Source of the DNA: Oehlia diaphana
Taxonomy: Eukaryota; Glomeromycota; Glomeromycetes; Glomerales; Glomeraceae
Reading direction: 5' to 3'
Assembly: GCA_003833135.1 (NCBI GenBank)
Contig: QZLH01001319.1
Coordinates: 24,227 to 34,642 of the forward strand
DNA: 10,416 nt
Shown: one piece after another, positions 1-7,570 of the stretch
Layout of the letters: the number at the start of each line of letters is the position of its first letter
How positions within the stretch are numbered: the stretch's first letter is position 1
Program-made: the position numbers and the translations under genes
Notes under the pieces: model-generated
Database searches by the model: none
What the model saw: only the letters and a program-made list of their open reading frames with translations
Told to the model about the DNA's origin: nothing

Positions 1-18
1 AACTCAGCATCCAGTTGG

Positions 19-430
19 ATGATCTTACTACCATTCAATTCGTCTCGACATGGTGATTCTAATGGTAGTAAGATCATTTAAATTCAATCACTAGATCGTG
101 CTCCGATACCAATAACATTTAAATATTTATAGCCTAATAAATCTGTCAATTTTAATGCTAGAAAGATGATCTTACCACCATTAGAATCGTCTCATAAAGA
201 CAAACCAAATGGTGGTAAATTCATAAATTCATTCAAATTCAATCACTAGATCTTGCTCTGACGCCAAAAATCATTAAATGTTCATAGCAAATTAACTCCA
301 TAAATATTGATACTACAGAAATGAAACACTTATCATTAGATTCGCCTCTATGAGACGAATCGAATGGTGGTAAGATCATCGAAATCGGAACACTAAATCA
401 CGAGATATTCAGAATTTTGCACTATTATAC
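19..430. repeat. three degenerate tandem copies of a ~150-bp hairpin-bearing unit
   Basis: Copies begin near 19, 166 and 323. Each carries inverted arms around a CGTCTC-like core: 19-35 pairs perfectly with 61-77 (17 bp); 172-182 pairs perfectly with 208-218 (CTTACCACCATT family); the third copy keeps AATGGTGGTAAGATCAT at 363-379 but has a degraded left arm. Copies one and two also share AAATTCAATCACTAGATC (80-97 and 235-252), a motif that recurs in the repeats at 5398 and 5750. There is no coding potential. This could be nested or tandem copies of a miniature transposon; no target duplication is identifiable. Confidence 0.7.
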
Positions 431-507
431 AAATTTCGGAATTTCGGAGTACGTAATTAATTACGATTTCGGAATTTCGGATTTCGGATTTGCCAATTGA
501 ATTTCGG
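431..507. repeat. ATTTCGGA motif cluster with palindrome
   Basis: The octamer ATTTCGGA recurs at 433, 441, 466, about 474, 481 and 500, sometimes directly abutting. A perfect 14-bp palindrome, CGTAATTAATTACG, sits at 452-465 between the two groups. This is a local minisatellite-like cluster downstream of the gene that ends at 804. No function can be assigned. Confidence 0.65.
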
Positions 508-803
508 AAACAACTATATTCCAGAGCATCTTCGAGAATTGGGTCTAATTGAGTAAACTCGAAACTTTAAATGTATTTGTGCGATTTATTGATCAAATAA
601 TTGTTACATGTAATTTTAGTTGGGATAAAAAAACATCAGACTAATTATTTTTGCTATTTTTTCTATTATACTAGGTTTCCCACATTTCCTTTCCTCGGAT
701 CATTAAGATTTCCGGTACAGCTCGTCAGAAAAAAATATTAGATTAATCATACTAAAATAAAATACACTATAAGTGTCCCGGAGCTTTTTACCTTTTTTTT
801 TTG
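508..803. other. 3' flank of the nuclease-like gene
   Basis: This is AT-rich sequence following the minus-strand stop at 804-806. I see no exact AATAAA on the minus strand here. A TATAATAG-like stretch near 668 could serve as a weak polyadenylation signal. The sequence right after the stop on the coding strand is an A10 run. I see no other gene; the short same-strand open frame at 703-918 is an overlapping frame of the final exon. Confidence 0.4.
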
Positions 804-2378
804 CTACTCGGGTTGTAAAAGAAATTGCCGAATTCTGGCCAATGCTGTAAGCGCTGCCTGTCTCCCTCTTGGATCTGCGAGGTCGAAACCAGTTCTCAAC
901 CCATTTTGCCCTGGCCATCGTCGAATCTCAATTGATCGTTTTTTGGGCAAACCCTTTCTTATCTCCTTCAAATATGCCTTAGAAATCGTTGCCTTATAAA
1001 ATGTAACATAAGTGGAAATGACACGAACTGCGAATAAAGTCTGATTTGTAACTTTCTCCTTTGTATTTACACTTGCCACAGCAAGTATTTCGGCAAGAAT
1101 TTGCGCTTCACCAAAATCAGTCGTTGCATCAACGTTTTCCAAATGCTTATCCTGTAGGGGAAAAGATTTTTGAGTCGTCAAATAATATGGCACGTCAAAT
1201 AATCGAAAACACACGAACCTCTACAATTGTCATAGCGACTCCTTGCTTTTCTATTACAAATTCAGCTATTGCCGTTATCTTCTTATCACTAACTTTTATC
1301 TTGTATCTTTCTTTAACTCTAGATTGATGTGATACAAAGTTAAGAAGTCATTATGATACACATAATGAACAAAGACATTTTTTATTATTTCTTACTTAAC
1401 CGCCAATGGCCAATTATCGAAGTCAATAGCGCGATATAGCAGATGAGTTACCAATGAGTCAGTCTTGGATTCCTCCGTGCCCACATCGAGACCTGCGTTC
1501 ATGACGACCTGGTGAAGTTTGTGAAAGAACGTTTTTACGTGTCCATCCGAATCAATATTGCCAACGTCGAAGTCACGCCTTTCAAGAGTAACGCGAGTAA
1601 TGTTTTGCACAACGTATGTACGCGGAAAGTTTGTGGCTGGACAATATTTAAGTTACAAGGTTACAAGGTTCGCTAAGAGGATTGTTAACATAACGCAGTT
1701 CTTACCTTCAACAGCAGGTATGACTTCGTTCTCGTTTGAAGTTGGTACGAAAGTCGCATTTAGTGCCCCTATATCATCTTCTGTGAAATTGGATGCGTAA
1801 CGAGGAAGATCCTTTAAGCCATAACTGGAACGTGAACTGGAACTGGAGCCGGAACGAATACTATAATCTCTGGTTCTTGTAGGATCTGAAACTTGTCTGG
1901 TAATGCGACGGTCAGGCACAGCAGAACTCTGTTCGACAGTTTCTTGTGCTTTTTGTGTGGTCTCTTTTGGAAGACTCTCGCTTTCACGTTCGACATTTAT
2001 GGAACTAGAGTCGGAACGGATACTAAGATCTTTGACGGCTCTTGTAAGACCTGAATCTTGTCTAGTAATGCCAGCAGAACTCCCTTCGGCAGTTTTTTGT
2101 TTTTTTGAAGATTTTTTTGTGGTCTTTTTTGGAGAACTCTCACTTTCACGTTCGACATTTTTTCGTTTCTTTGTTTCTTGTGTGATCTGTTTCTGTGAGG
2201 TTTTTTGTGTGGTCTCTCCCGGAGAACTTTCACCCTCACTTTCATTTTTTCGTTTCTTTGAAGCCTTTTGTGCTAGAGAACTCTCGCTCTCATTTTCGAC
2301 ATTTTTTGTGGTACTTTTTAGATGACTCTCACTTCCGACGTTTTTTTGTTTCTGTTTTTTTTCTTTTTTCGAAGACAT
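804..2378 (-). CDS. four-exon gene: disordered K/S/E-rich N terminus plus PD-(D/E)XK nuclease-like domain
   Basis: Model: join of 2378-1706, 1636-1396, 1318-1219 and 1151-804 on the minus strand, giving 1362 nt and 453 residues ending in TAG. All three introns are GT...AG and the phases (1, 2, 0) join without a stop. Residues 1-185 are low-complexity, rich in Lys, Ser, Glu and Thr, with KKRK clusters at 41-44 and 70-73 that could be nuclear signals, and ESESS-type repeats. From about 225 the protein is globular. It shows a helix with EESKTDSLV (279-287), then DFDNWPL, then AEFVI followed 14 residues later by EDK (E324, E338, K340), then a helix GEAQILAE (352-359). This spacing matches the D/E...(D/E)xK plus Gln-helix pattern of PD-(D/E)XK nucleases. 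I recall similar C-terminal domains in expanded Rhizophagus protein families, but cannot check. Nuclease activity and nuclear location are inference; the substrate is unknown. The start is the first ATG in the open exon, and upstream DNA is AT-rich. Confidence 0.85.
1152..1218 (-). other. intron 3, splitting the ExK motif
   Basis: It is 67 nt with the weaker donor GTTCGT and a strong acceptor, TTTTCCCCTACAG. It is phase 0 and falls exactly between E338 and D339 of the EDK motif. Without removing it the motif reads Q-D-K, so recognising this intron restores a complete motif. Confidence 0.85.
1319..1395 (-). other. intron 2 of the nuclease-like gene
   Basis: It is 77 nt with donor GTAAGA and acceptor CAATCTAG. 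It removes the in-frame TAA that otherwise follows ...NWPLAVK, and rebuilds a Lys codon from AA + A. The exon it opens (1318-1219) supplies the first acidic residue and the Glu of the proposed catalytic motif. Confidence 0.85.
1637..1705 (-). other. intron 1 of the nuclease-like gene
   Basis: It is 69 nt on the minus strand, with donor GTAAGA after ...GTTGAAG and acceptor TTGTCCAG. Splicing joins G + CC to give an Ala codon and enters the next exon in frame, whereas reading through hits a stop. Confidence 0.85.
1836..2303 (-). repeat. in-frame tandem repeats inside exon 1
   Basis: Residues 74-127 and 128-182 are two copies of a ~54-residue module. Both open with NVERESES, run through a TRQ segment and end with SIRS followed by a Ser run. 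Residues 26-73 form a more diverged first copy (NVENESESS). At DNA level the two later copies are about 162 bp each (2159-1998 and 1997-1836). The modules expand a disordered, highly charged region, which is typical of flexible linkers or binding tails. Confidence 0.75.
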
Positions 2379-2470
2379 CCCGTAACACAGTGTGATAAAA
2401 AATAGAAGCTATCGTGAGTATACAATTTTACTGGAGAAAATTTTTTTTTTTCGTCACGATTATATCATGC
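2379..2470 (-). promoter_or_regulatory. putative promoter of the nuclease-like gene
   Basis: On the minus strand, a GATATAATCG TATA-like box lies about 80 bp before the ATG, followed by an A11 tract (around 2440-2452). A 7-bp inverted repeat, ATCGTGA (2411-2417) and TCACGAT (2454-2460), brackets the A-tract. The placement is plausible but these motifs are weak in AT-rich DNA. Confidence 0.3.
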
Positions 2471-2808
2471 ATGCGGAATTTCTATGACCTTCCGTAGTAC
2501 AAGTAGATTGGGCATTTTTTTAATGTCGATCATCACGATTTCTAAGTTTATTGTATTTGATCTCACTAGGCCGGAAGATGATCTCCTTGCAATCCACCTA
2601 AGGTTTGACACTTCACTAAACCTGCAAAAGGAAATAGAGGCAAGGCAGAAGCACAAAGAAAAAAGTGTCCCAACTAATGAGCAGAATCTGACTTCATAGA
2701 TTCCAGCTCTTTTTCCATCACATATATCTGCATCTTCAGATCCTCAATTTCACATCACAACTTCTTATTTGCATTAACCTACTCTCTATCCTTTTTGATA
2801 TCTTGCAT
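2465..2808 (-). pseudogene. decayed coiled-coil coding fragment
   Basis: From an ATG at 2808-2806, one frame runs to 2674 with two internal stops (TAG at 2781-2779, TGA at 2757-2755). The open stretch after the second stop reads CEIEDLKMQIYVMEKELE and onward, a clear heptad coiled-coil pattern. A convincing 3' splice site (CCTCTATTTCCTTTTGCAG) follows near 2620. After it the frame stays open to a TGA at 2467-2465, including NLRWIARRSSSGLV. No matching donor is obvious. The piece sits about 90 bp upstream of the nuclease-like gene on the same strand. The plus strand of 2484-2699 is also open, so the 2465-2620 part is uncertain. No family is recognised. Confidence 0.35.
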
Positions 2809-2879
2809 GAAATTCTTTTATTATAATCAACTAGGTGCTGGAATAATACTTCAAGTTTGTTCATAATCTGGTAAGGTTA

Positions 2880-3165
2880 GTGCTGCAAATAAGCAATTGC
2901 GGAATAATTATAATTTACAGTATTGCAGAACATTGCAAATTTTTAAATCTAAATATCTGCAATTTTGCAATCTGCAATTATCCACAATTTCGCAATCTGC
3001 AATTATCCGCAATTTCGCAAATATTCTGCAATTCTACAATTTCGCAAAGTATCGCAATTCAATTGCAAAATAATTGCAAAATTGCAAAACATTTGTAGAA
3101 TTGTAAAATATTTGTGTAATTGCTTATTTGCAATTTTGCAATATTTATTATTAAAGCAATCCCAA
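2880..3165. repeat. GCAATTT/GCAATTA minisatellite
   Basis: Short words such as CTGCAATTATCC, CAATTTCGCAA and TTGCAAAATTGCAAAA repeat throughout. Two near-identical ~27-bp copies lie at about 2967 and 2994. The left half carries GCAATTTCGCAA and the right half carries its complement-like TTGCAAAA, so the block can fold on itself. Open frames here are repeat artefacts, not genes. Confidence 0.75.
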
Positions 3166-3169
3166 AAAT

Positions 3170-3675
3170 GTTGCGAAATATTTTTTTAATTAAAAATACT
3201 TTAAAAAAATATTTCACAATATTTTTTCTTTAAATTAATTAAAAAAATGCTGCAAAACATTTTTTTAATTTAATATATTTTGAAAAAATGTTTTACAACA
3301 TTTTTTCTTTAAATTAATTAAAAAAACGTTGTGAAATATTTTTTTAATTAAATATACTTTGAAAAAACATTTTGCAATATTTTTTCTTTAAATTAATTAA
3401 AAAAAATGGTGTGAAATATTTTTTTTAATTTAATATACTTTGAAAAAATATCTTGCAATATTTTTTTTTAAATTAATTAAAGAATATTGTGAAATATTTT
3501 TTTAATTAAATATACTTTGAAAAAATATTTCGCAATATTTTTTCTTTAAATTAATTAAAAAAATGTTGAGCAAACGTTCTTTTAATTAAAAGCATTTTGA
3601 AAAATGGTTTGCAACATTTTTTCATTAAATTAATTAAAAAAATGTTGCATAAACATTTTTTTATTAAATTAATTT
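3170..3675. repeat. ~79-bp tandem repeat, six copies, each self-complementary
   Basis: The anchor CTTTAAATTAATTAAA recurs at about 3228, 3307, 3387, 3467, 3544 and 3623, with a partial copy at 3661. The period is 77-80 bp. Within each unit a ...AATATT-GCAA-type half is followed by its approximate reverse complement, so every copy is an imperfect palindrome. The A-tract and T-tract phasing suggests bent or easily unwound DNA, as in scaffold-attachment sequence, but that is inference. Confidence 0.85.
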
Positions 3676-4248
3676 GGTAAACTAATGTCAAAACTGATCA
3701 AATAAATTGCAGAATTGTGGATTACTAATTACAATTCAACTCTAAAATCCATAATATTTGCTGATTTGATTAATCAATTGTGACACTATCCTATAACTTG
3801 GCAATTATTTTCTTTTTCATGATCATACTTTAATGCCTCTGGTGATACTGGGAATATATTACATTTTGGCTAACTTCAAGGGTACAATATTTTTTTTTGA
3901 GCTATATTTTTGCATTTTTCAATTTGATCAGATTTTTTAGAAATCATTTTTAATGGAACAGGATTTTTAAAGTGATTTAAAAGACCTTAATATGCTCTTT
4001 TGACTAGGTTATCTGGAAGTCTATTAGTAACATTTTATTAGATATAATATTACGCAAAAAAAGTTTGCATACAAAAAAGACCCATAATTATAAATTTACA
4101 TGCTAATATCACAAATTGTATTATATTTGCTAGGAAATTAGCTAGACTCTGATCATATGATTAATGATCACTAAAAAATCTTAATAGTTTTTATCATATG
4201 ATGTAGATAGCAAATTTTTTATTAATTCGTTCTATATTTACTTATCTT
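3676..4248. other. AT-rich spacer
   Basis: I see no convincing gene or long repeat. The only ordered element is the palindromic octamer TCATATGA at 4154 and again at 4194, flanking ATGATCACTAAAAAATC, a possible remnant of the ATCACTA-containing repeat family. Confidence 0.5.
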
Positions 4249-4353
4249 CTAATTTCGCAATTTGGCCTTAATTTTATCATTTTTGGCTTTAAGTTTGACA
4301 ATATATTGTTTTAATGAATTGGCCAATCTGAAATCATCTATTTCAAATTGCAT
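4249..4353 (-). pseudogene. 34-codon coiled-coil fragment
   Basis: An ATG at 4353-4351 opens 34 codons to a TAG at 4251-4249. The product is helical and charged (SLKQYIVKLKAKNDKIKAKL), with repeated Lys-Ala/Ile spacing typical of coiled coils. Local base composition is less AT-rich than the surroundings. It is too short to be a complete protein. It could be the remains of an exon from the same decayed locus as 4520-5330, which lies on the same strand about 170 bp upstream, or chance. Confidence 0.3.
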
Positions 4354-4519
4354 ACTTGAGTAATATAGTAATATTTATATTACACACTATTCTTCTACAT
4401 ATATTGTGATAAAGCGAAATGAAAAAAAATCTAATGTATAGTTCAATAAAATATGTATTATTATTAAGTTATATGTCAAGAAAGTAATGTAGAATATTTC
4501 TTAAAATCAGTCAGGTCAG

Positions 4520-5330
4520 TTAGACAATTGTGATTAGTATTTCATCCCTCAATTTCAATGCAGTATCTTTTGGTTATTTTGCATACAGAGACAAGATAAA
4601 TATTTCGCCTGTATCACTTTTGCAATTTGATGACTGATAAAAAGTTAGTGGAATCATTTCTTACTTGGCAAGTAAAATATAAGCTGACTCAAAATTTGAA
4701 ACACCTGGTATAATATTTTCTGCTATAGTTGCTTTAACTTGCGCATAAGCTTCATAGAAAATTGTACAAGTATCATAATTATATAATATTGATGCCAATT
4801 TATCATTTTTTGAATGTGAATTAGATTGGAATAATAGCTTTAAACGAAAATACTTTAGTTTTGCCTCTTTTCACAGGTCAAAAGTTGCCAAATCAGGAAC
4901 CATCTAGGCTATCCTAAAGGATTTAGATGGTCTTCAATTTTTTTATTTATTTTTGCAGGGTGCCTGATTGCAGTGTTGTACATTTTTGATGTCTGCAGCT
5001 TTTTTTGGCTGTTCTGGACATGTTCACGCTCTGTCTGTACTCTTCTGTAACTAAAAAAACTTGACAAAATTATATATGTTTATGTATAATTGGATGCTAA
5101 ATATTTTTGCTAAGTATTGAACAAGGTTATCATAGTAAAATATTGAGGGGTTCTCATTTTTTTTTGTGTAATATGTCCCAAACATTGTTCTGTGACAATA
5201 CTGCCTGATTGGTAACTATAAAATAGACCCAATCGTGCAGGGTAAGATTATCAATAGGGTATCTATTCATTCGCAACTGGATATTAATAGGATTGACTTT
5301 ATTGTTATCCAGTTTTTTTTTATTTACTTG
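4520..5330 (-). pseudogene. decayed protein-coding relic, several broken segments
   Basis: Minus-strand pieces in order: 5330-5154, 58 open codons with RYPIDNLTLHDWVYFIVTNQ; then, after an A10 run that shifts frame, 5158-5054 with NENPSIFYYDNLVQYLAK; then 5052-4909, where more than one frame is open (one reads EREHVQNSQKKLQ); then 4870-4664, 69 open codons ending in FYEAYAQVKATIAENIIPGV and beyond. One frame can be followed from 5158 to 4520 with eight internal stops, fewer than random AT-rich DNA would give. At 4664 the break could instead be an intron (GTAAGA, CTAAC, acceptor TACAG at 4611-4609). The residue mix is protein-like and richer in G/C-coded amino acids than the flanks. I do not recognise the family. 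It is probably a degraded gene or transposon remnant. Confidence 0.4.
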
Positions 5331-5397
5331 TTAGATTAACCTATTATTATCCATTTTTCTTATTTGGTAGCTTACCAATTGCTCTATCGTAGGAATT

Positions 5398-5605
5398 AAA
5401 GATCAGGAAAATTGGGATCACTGGATGAGGCGTAATTAATGATCAAAGTCAAATCAAATTTAAAAATCAAAAATAAATATATTGGACGTAATTATTCACA
5501 ATCCAGTGATTCAATTCATTCGATTTTAGGCTTATTAGATAGACCTCAATTTCCTCTTTCAAATGAATATAAATTCATTCATGTAGCTTACATCTACAGG
5601 TATTT
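5398..5605. repeat. copy 1 of a ~200-bp repeat with internal inverted arms
   Basis: Arms at 5398-5426 and 5501-5528 are imperfect inverted repeats; the inner 10 bp, ATCACTGGAT, pair exactly. The following ~80 bp (TTCAAATGAATATAAATT region) is shared with copy 2. The arm core AATTGAATCACTA is also found at 84-95 and 240-249, so this belongs to a dispersed family. On the minus strand a short frame reads through the right half with similar peptides in both copies, probably fortuitous. Confidence 0.65.
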
Positions 5606-5749
5606 AATAAATTTTTTTATATCAGACTTTATCAAATTTATAAAATTATATATTAATAATACAATTGATAATTCCTGAACATCTACATGTATTAAACGAA
5701 TTATTTTAAATTTATTTTAAAGATAAAAGTTGGCATTACCTTAGGGAGC

Positions 5750-5945
5750 AAAGATCATTCAAATTGAATCACTACATGTGAAGTAATTAATGATCAAATT
5801 TAGATAAAATTCAATAAATATACTGAACGTAATTATTGAACAACTAGTGATTCAATTCACTTGATTTTAGATTCATTAAATAGATTTTGATTTTCTCTTT
5901 CAAATGAATATAAATTTATTTACATAGCTTATTTCTATGAAGAAT
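5750..5945. repeat. copy 2 of the ~200-bp repeat
   Basis: This is a direct repeat of 5398-5605, roughly three-quarters identical by eye and offset about 350 bp. Its inverted arms are 5750-5774 and 5845-5869, with GAATCACTA/TAGTGATTC pairing exactly. It may be a miniature transposon or a local duplication. The target site is not identifiable. Confidence 0.65.
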
Positions 5946-6452
5946 TATCAATGATTTTGTCATAAGAGTTATATTTGATCTATTAAATTTTAATGATATC
6001 TTATATTAAAAAAAAATTAAAAATATTATAATTAATTAGTTTTTTTTGCATTATTTAGTATAAATTTATTATTCTTATATAAATAATAATTTATATTGCC
6101 TTAATAAATTATTTTTGTGTAAAAAAATTAAATTCCAAGAATTGGCCCATATGGATGTAAAATTAGCAAAAATATTTGTAATATTAATACTATTATATAT
6201 AACTAATATATTATGATAGTTAATTAAATTTTATATAAGAATTTTAATAAGAATTTTATTTGACATTATGGATCCCTTCAACTGATTTTAGTTTCTTTTT
6301 TAAATGGTGTCCAATATCATCATCATCATCATTTTTCTATATTTCTTTAACTCTCCAGTTATAATTGATAATATCGATCCTTTGTATTCAGATCTCGTCT
6401 ATCAAGATGTGTTTAATGGAGCAGTTTCCTTTCCCAGAGTATACTAAGAATT
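5946..6452. other. AT-rich spacer with ATC microsatellite
   Basis: Extremely AT-rich, with no open frame worth calling. An (ATC)n microsatellite of about 17 bp lies at 6316-6332. Confidence 0.6.
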
Positions 6453-6712
6453 ATTGAAACTAAGGTTGCTTGCCAAAACCTAAGGGTTTAGGCAAGATGG
6501 CGTTTTGCCGAAAAGCAAAATTCTGCCAAAACTATATTAAAGTTATATTAAAAAATTAGCGAAACTCTAGAAAAAGGCAAAACTGCCAAAATTTATTATA
6601 AATGCTGAAACTGCCAAAACTCTGCTGAAACTATAATAAATTTATAGTAAAATTTTGATGAAACTAATCATAGGATTTTGAAGAAGTTTAGATAAGCAAC
6701 CTTAATTGAAAC
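6453..6712. mobile_element. hAT-like MITE with intact 8-bp target duplication
   Basis: The element is 6461-6704 (244 bp). Its ends are perfect 11-bp terminal inverted repeats, TAAGGTTGCTT (6461-6471) and AAGCAACCTTA (6694-6704), and similarity extends a few bases inward. It is flanked directly by the 8-bp duplication ATTGAAAC at 6453-6460 and 6705-6712. An 8-bp duplication with short inverted ends is the hallmark of the hAT superfamily. There is no transposase frame, so it would depend on an enzyme encoded elsewhere. The interior repeats CTGCCAAAACT and carries small palindromes (CCTAAGGGTTTAGG). The identical target copies suggest a fairly recent insertion. Confidence 0.85.
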
Positions 6713-6899
6713 CTCATTTTCGTCTTCTTTTATTAACTGTTTGCTGATAAAATAATATGTCCAAATAGTCTTTTAAAAATATTCGCAATTAAAAAATACA
6801 ATCAAATTACTAAAGTAACTAATATAATGTACAATTTGTGAAAATTATTTACTTACGCAATCACTTCTCCACTTAATATCACTGGTCAAAATCAATTCT

Positions 6900-7053
6900 A
6901 TTGGGTACATATTGGGTACCTATATATCAGTGGCTAATCAGATAAATATCAGGTATTTTTACATATCAGATACCTGATATCTAAACTATTAGTCACTGAT
7001 ATGTATATCGGGCATTAATCTATCTTACATATGTCAGATACCTGATATGTAAA
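6900..7053. repeat. nested palindromic repeats built on ATATCAGGTA
   Basis: Arms ATATCAGTGGCTAAT (6924-6938) and ATTAGTCACTGATAT (6988-7002) pair with one mismatch. Inside, ATATCAGGTA (6946-6955) pairs with TACCTGATAT (6971-6980). A third block, TTACATAT...ATATGTAA at 7025-7052, holds another copy of CAGATACCTGATAT. ATTGGGTAC is repeated at 6900 and 6911. This is probably a hairpin-type miniature element. Confidence 0.7.
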
Positions 7054-7189
7054 TTTTAATATGTTAAGATTTTTATTTTGTATAATATACTATAATCCGT
7101 TTCAACTAAAATTTTTTATTTAAATTCATTTTTTAGATAACTTTTATAAATAATTTTTTAATAGGGATTTTATTTAGATTATTTAGATT

Positions 7190-7375
7190 TTTTTGAAAAA
7201 TTTTTTGAGTCTGTTTGGAAAAATTATTTTTTAAGAATTTTTTGATAGAGAATTTTCTAAGGGTTTATTTGAGAAAATTATTTTTTGAAAATTTTTTAAT
7301 TGAAGGTATCATTTGATAGAAATTTCTAAGAGTTCGTTAGGGAAATTATTTTTTGTATTTTTTAATTATGGGAAT
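7190..7375. repeat. degenerate ~55-70-bp T-rich tandem repeat
   Basis: AAATTATTTTTT recurs at about 7221, 7275 and 7343. Each copy is followed by GAATTTTT or GAAAATTTTT, then TTGATAGA and a TTTCTAAG(A/G)G segment. Three decayed copies are visible and there are no coding frames. Confidence 0.5.
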
Positions 7376-7389
7376 TGTTTAGGGCTAAT

Positions 7390-7570
7390 GCTCCTAACAG
7401 ATCAGTTCAGATCAGATTAAGCTTAAATCTGATCTAATCTGATTTTTATTTTAATAAATCTGATCTGATCTGAATCTGATCAGATCTAGTTCAATTTGAT
7501 CTGAATCTGATTCAGATCCATTTGAATCTATCTGGTTTGAATCTGATCTGAATCTGATTCAAATTTGGTC
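7390..7570. repeat. GATCTGAATC-rich block, left flank of array A
   Basis: Dense repetition of GATCTGAATCTG, GATCTGATC and their complements. A related block (8650-8760) lies on the other side of array A, so the two bracket it. The short words AATGCTC (7387-7393) and GAGCATT (8757-8763) are inverted at the outer edges, hinting that 7387-8763 may once have moved as one element, but 7 bp is weak. If array A is transcribed on the minus strand, this block would contain its 3' end; AATAAA occurs on that strand near 7450. Confidence 0.6.

Noticed and set aside
703..918. 71-codon minus-strand open frame
   Set aside because: It overlaps the last exon of the nuclease-like gene in another frame and has no splice or family support.
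1061..1327. Plus-strand 88-codon frame with a hydrophobic end
   Set aside because: It is antisense to exons 3 and 4 and intron 3, which have a consistent splice model and conserved motif on the minus strand.
1903..2395. Plus-strand open frames of 140 and 66 codons
   Set aside because: They are antisense to the Lys/Ser-rich exon; the Phe/Ser-rich translations are the mirror of Lys/Glu-rich codons.
2411..2460. ATCGTGA/TCACGAT inverted repeat as a definite operator
   Set aside because: Only 7-bp arms 36 bp apart around an A-tract; this can arise by chance, so it is mentioned only within the promoter entry.
2880..3189. Two plus-strand frames rich in Asn, Cys, Ile and Gln
   Set aside because: Both are translations of the GCAATTT minisatellite.
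4520..5158. Stops in the relic all being one C-to-T change from Gln or Arg codons, as proof of RIP
   Set aside because: Every TAA, TAG and TGA is by definition one such change from CAA, CAG or CGA, so this carries no information by itself.
5439..5678. 79-codon plus-strand frame
   Set aside because: It lies across copy 1 of the ~200-bp repeat; the same frame in copy 2 stops after five codons.
6316..6332. ATC microsatellite as a His/Ile repeat coding region
   Set aside because: Surrounding frames close quickly; it is a simple repeat only.
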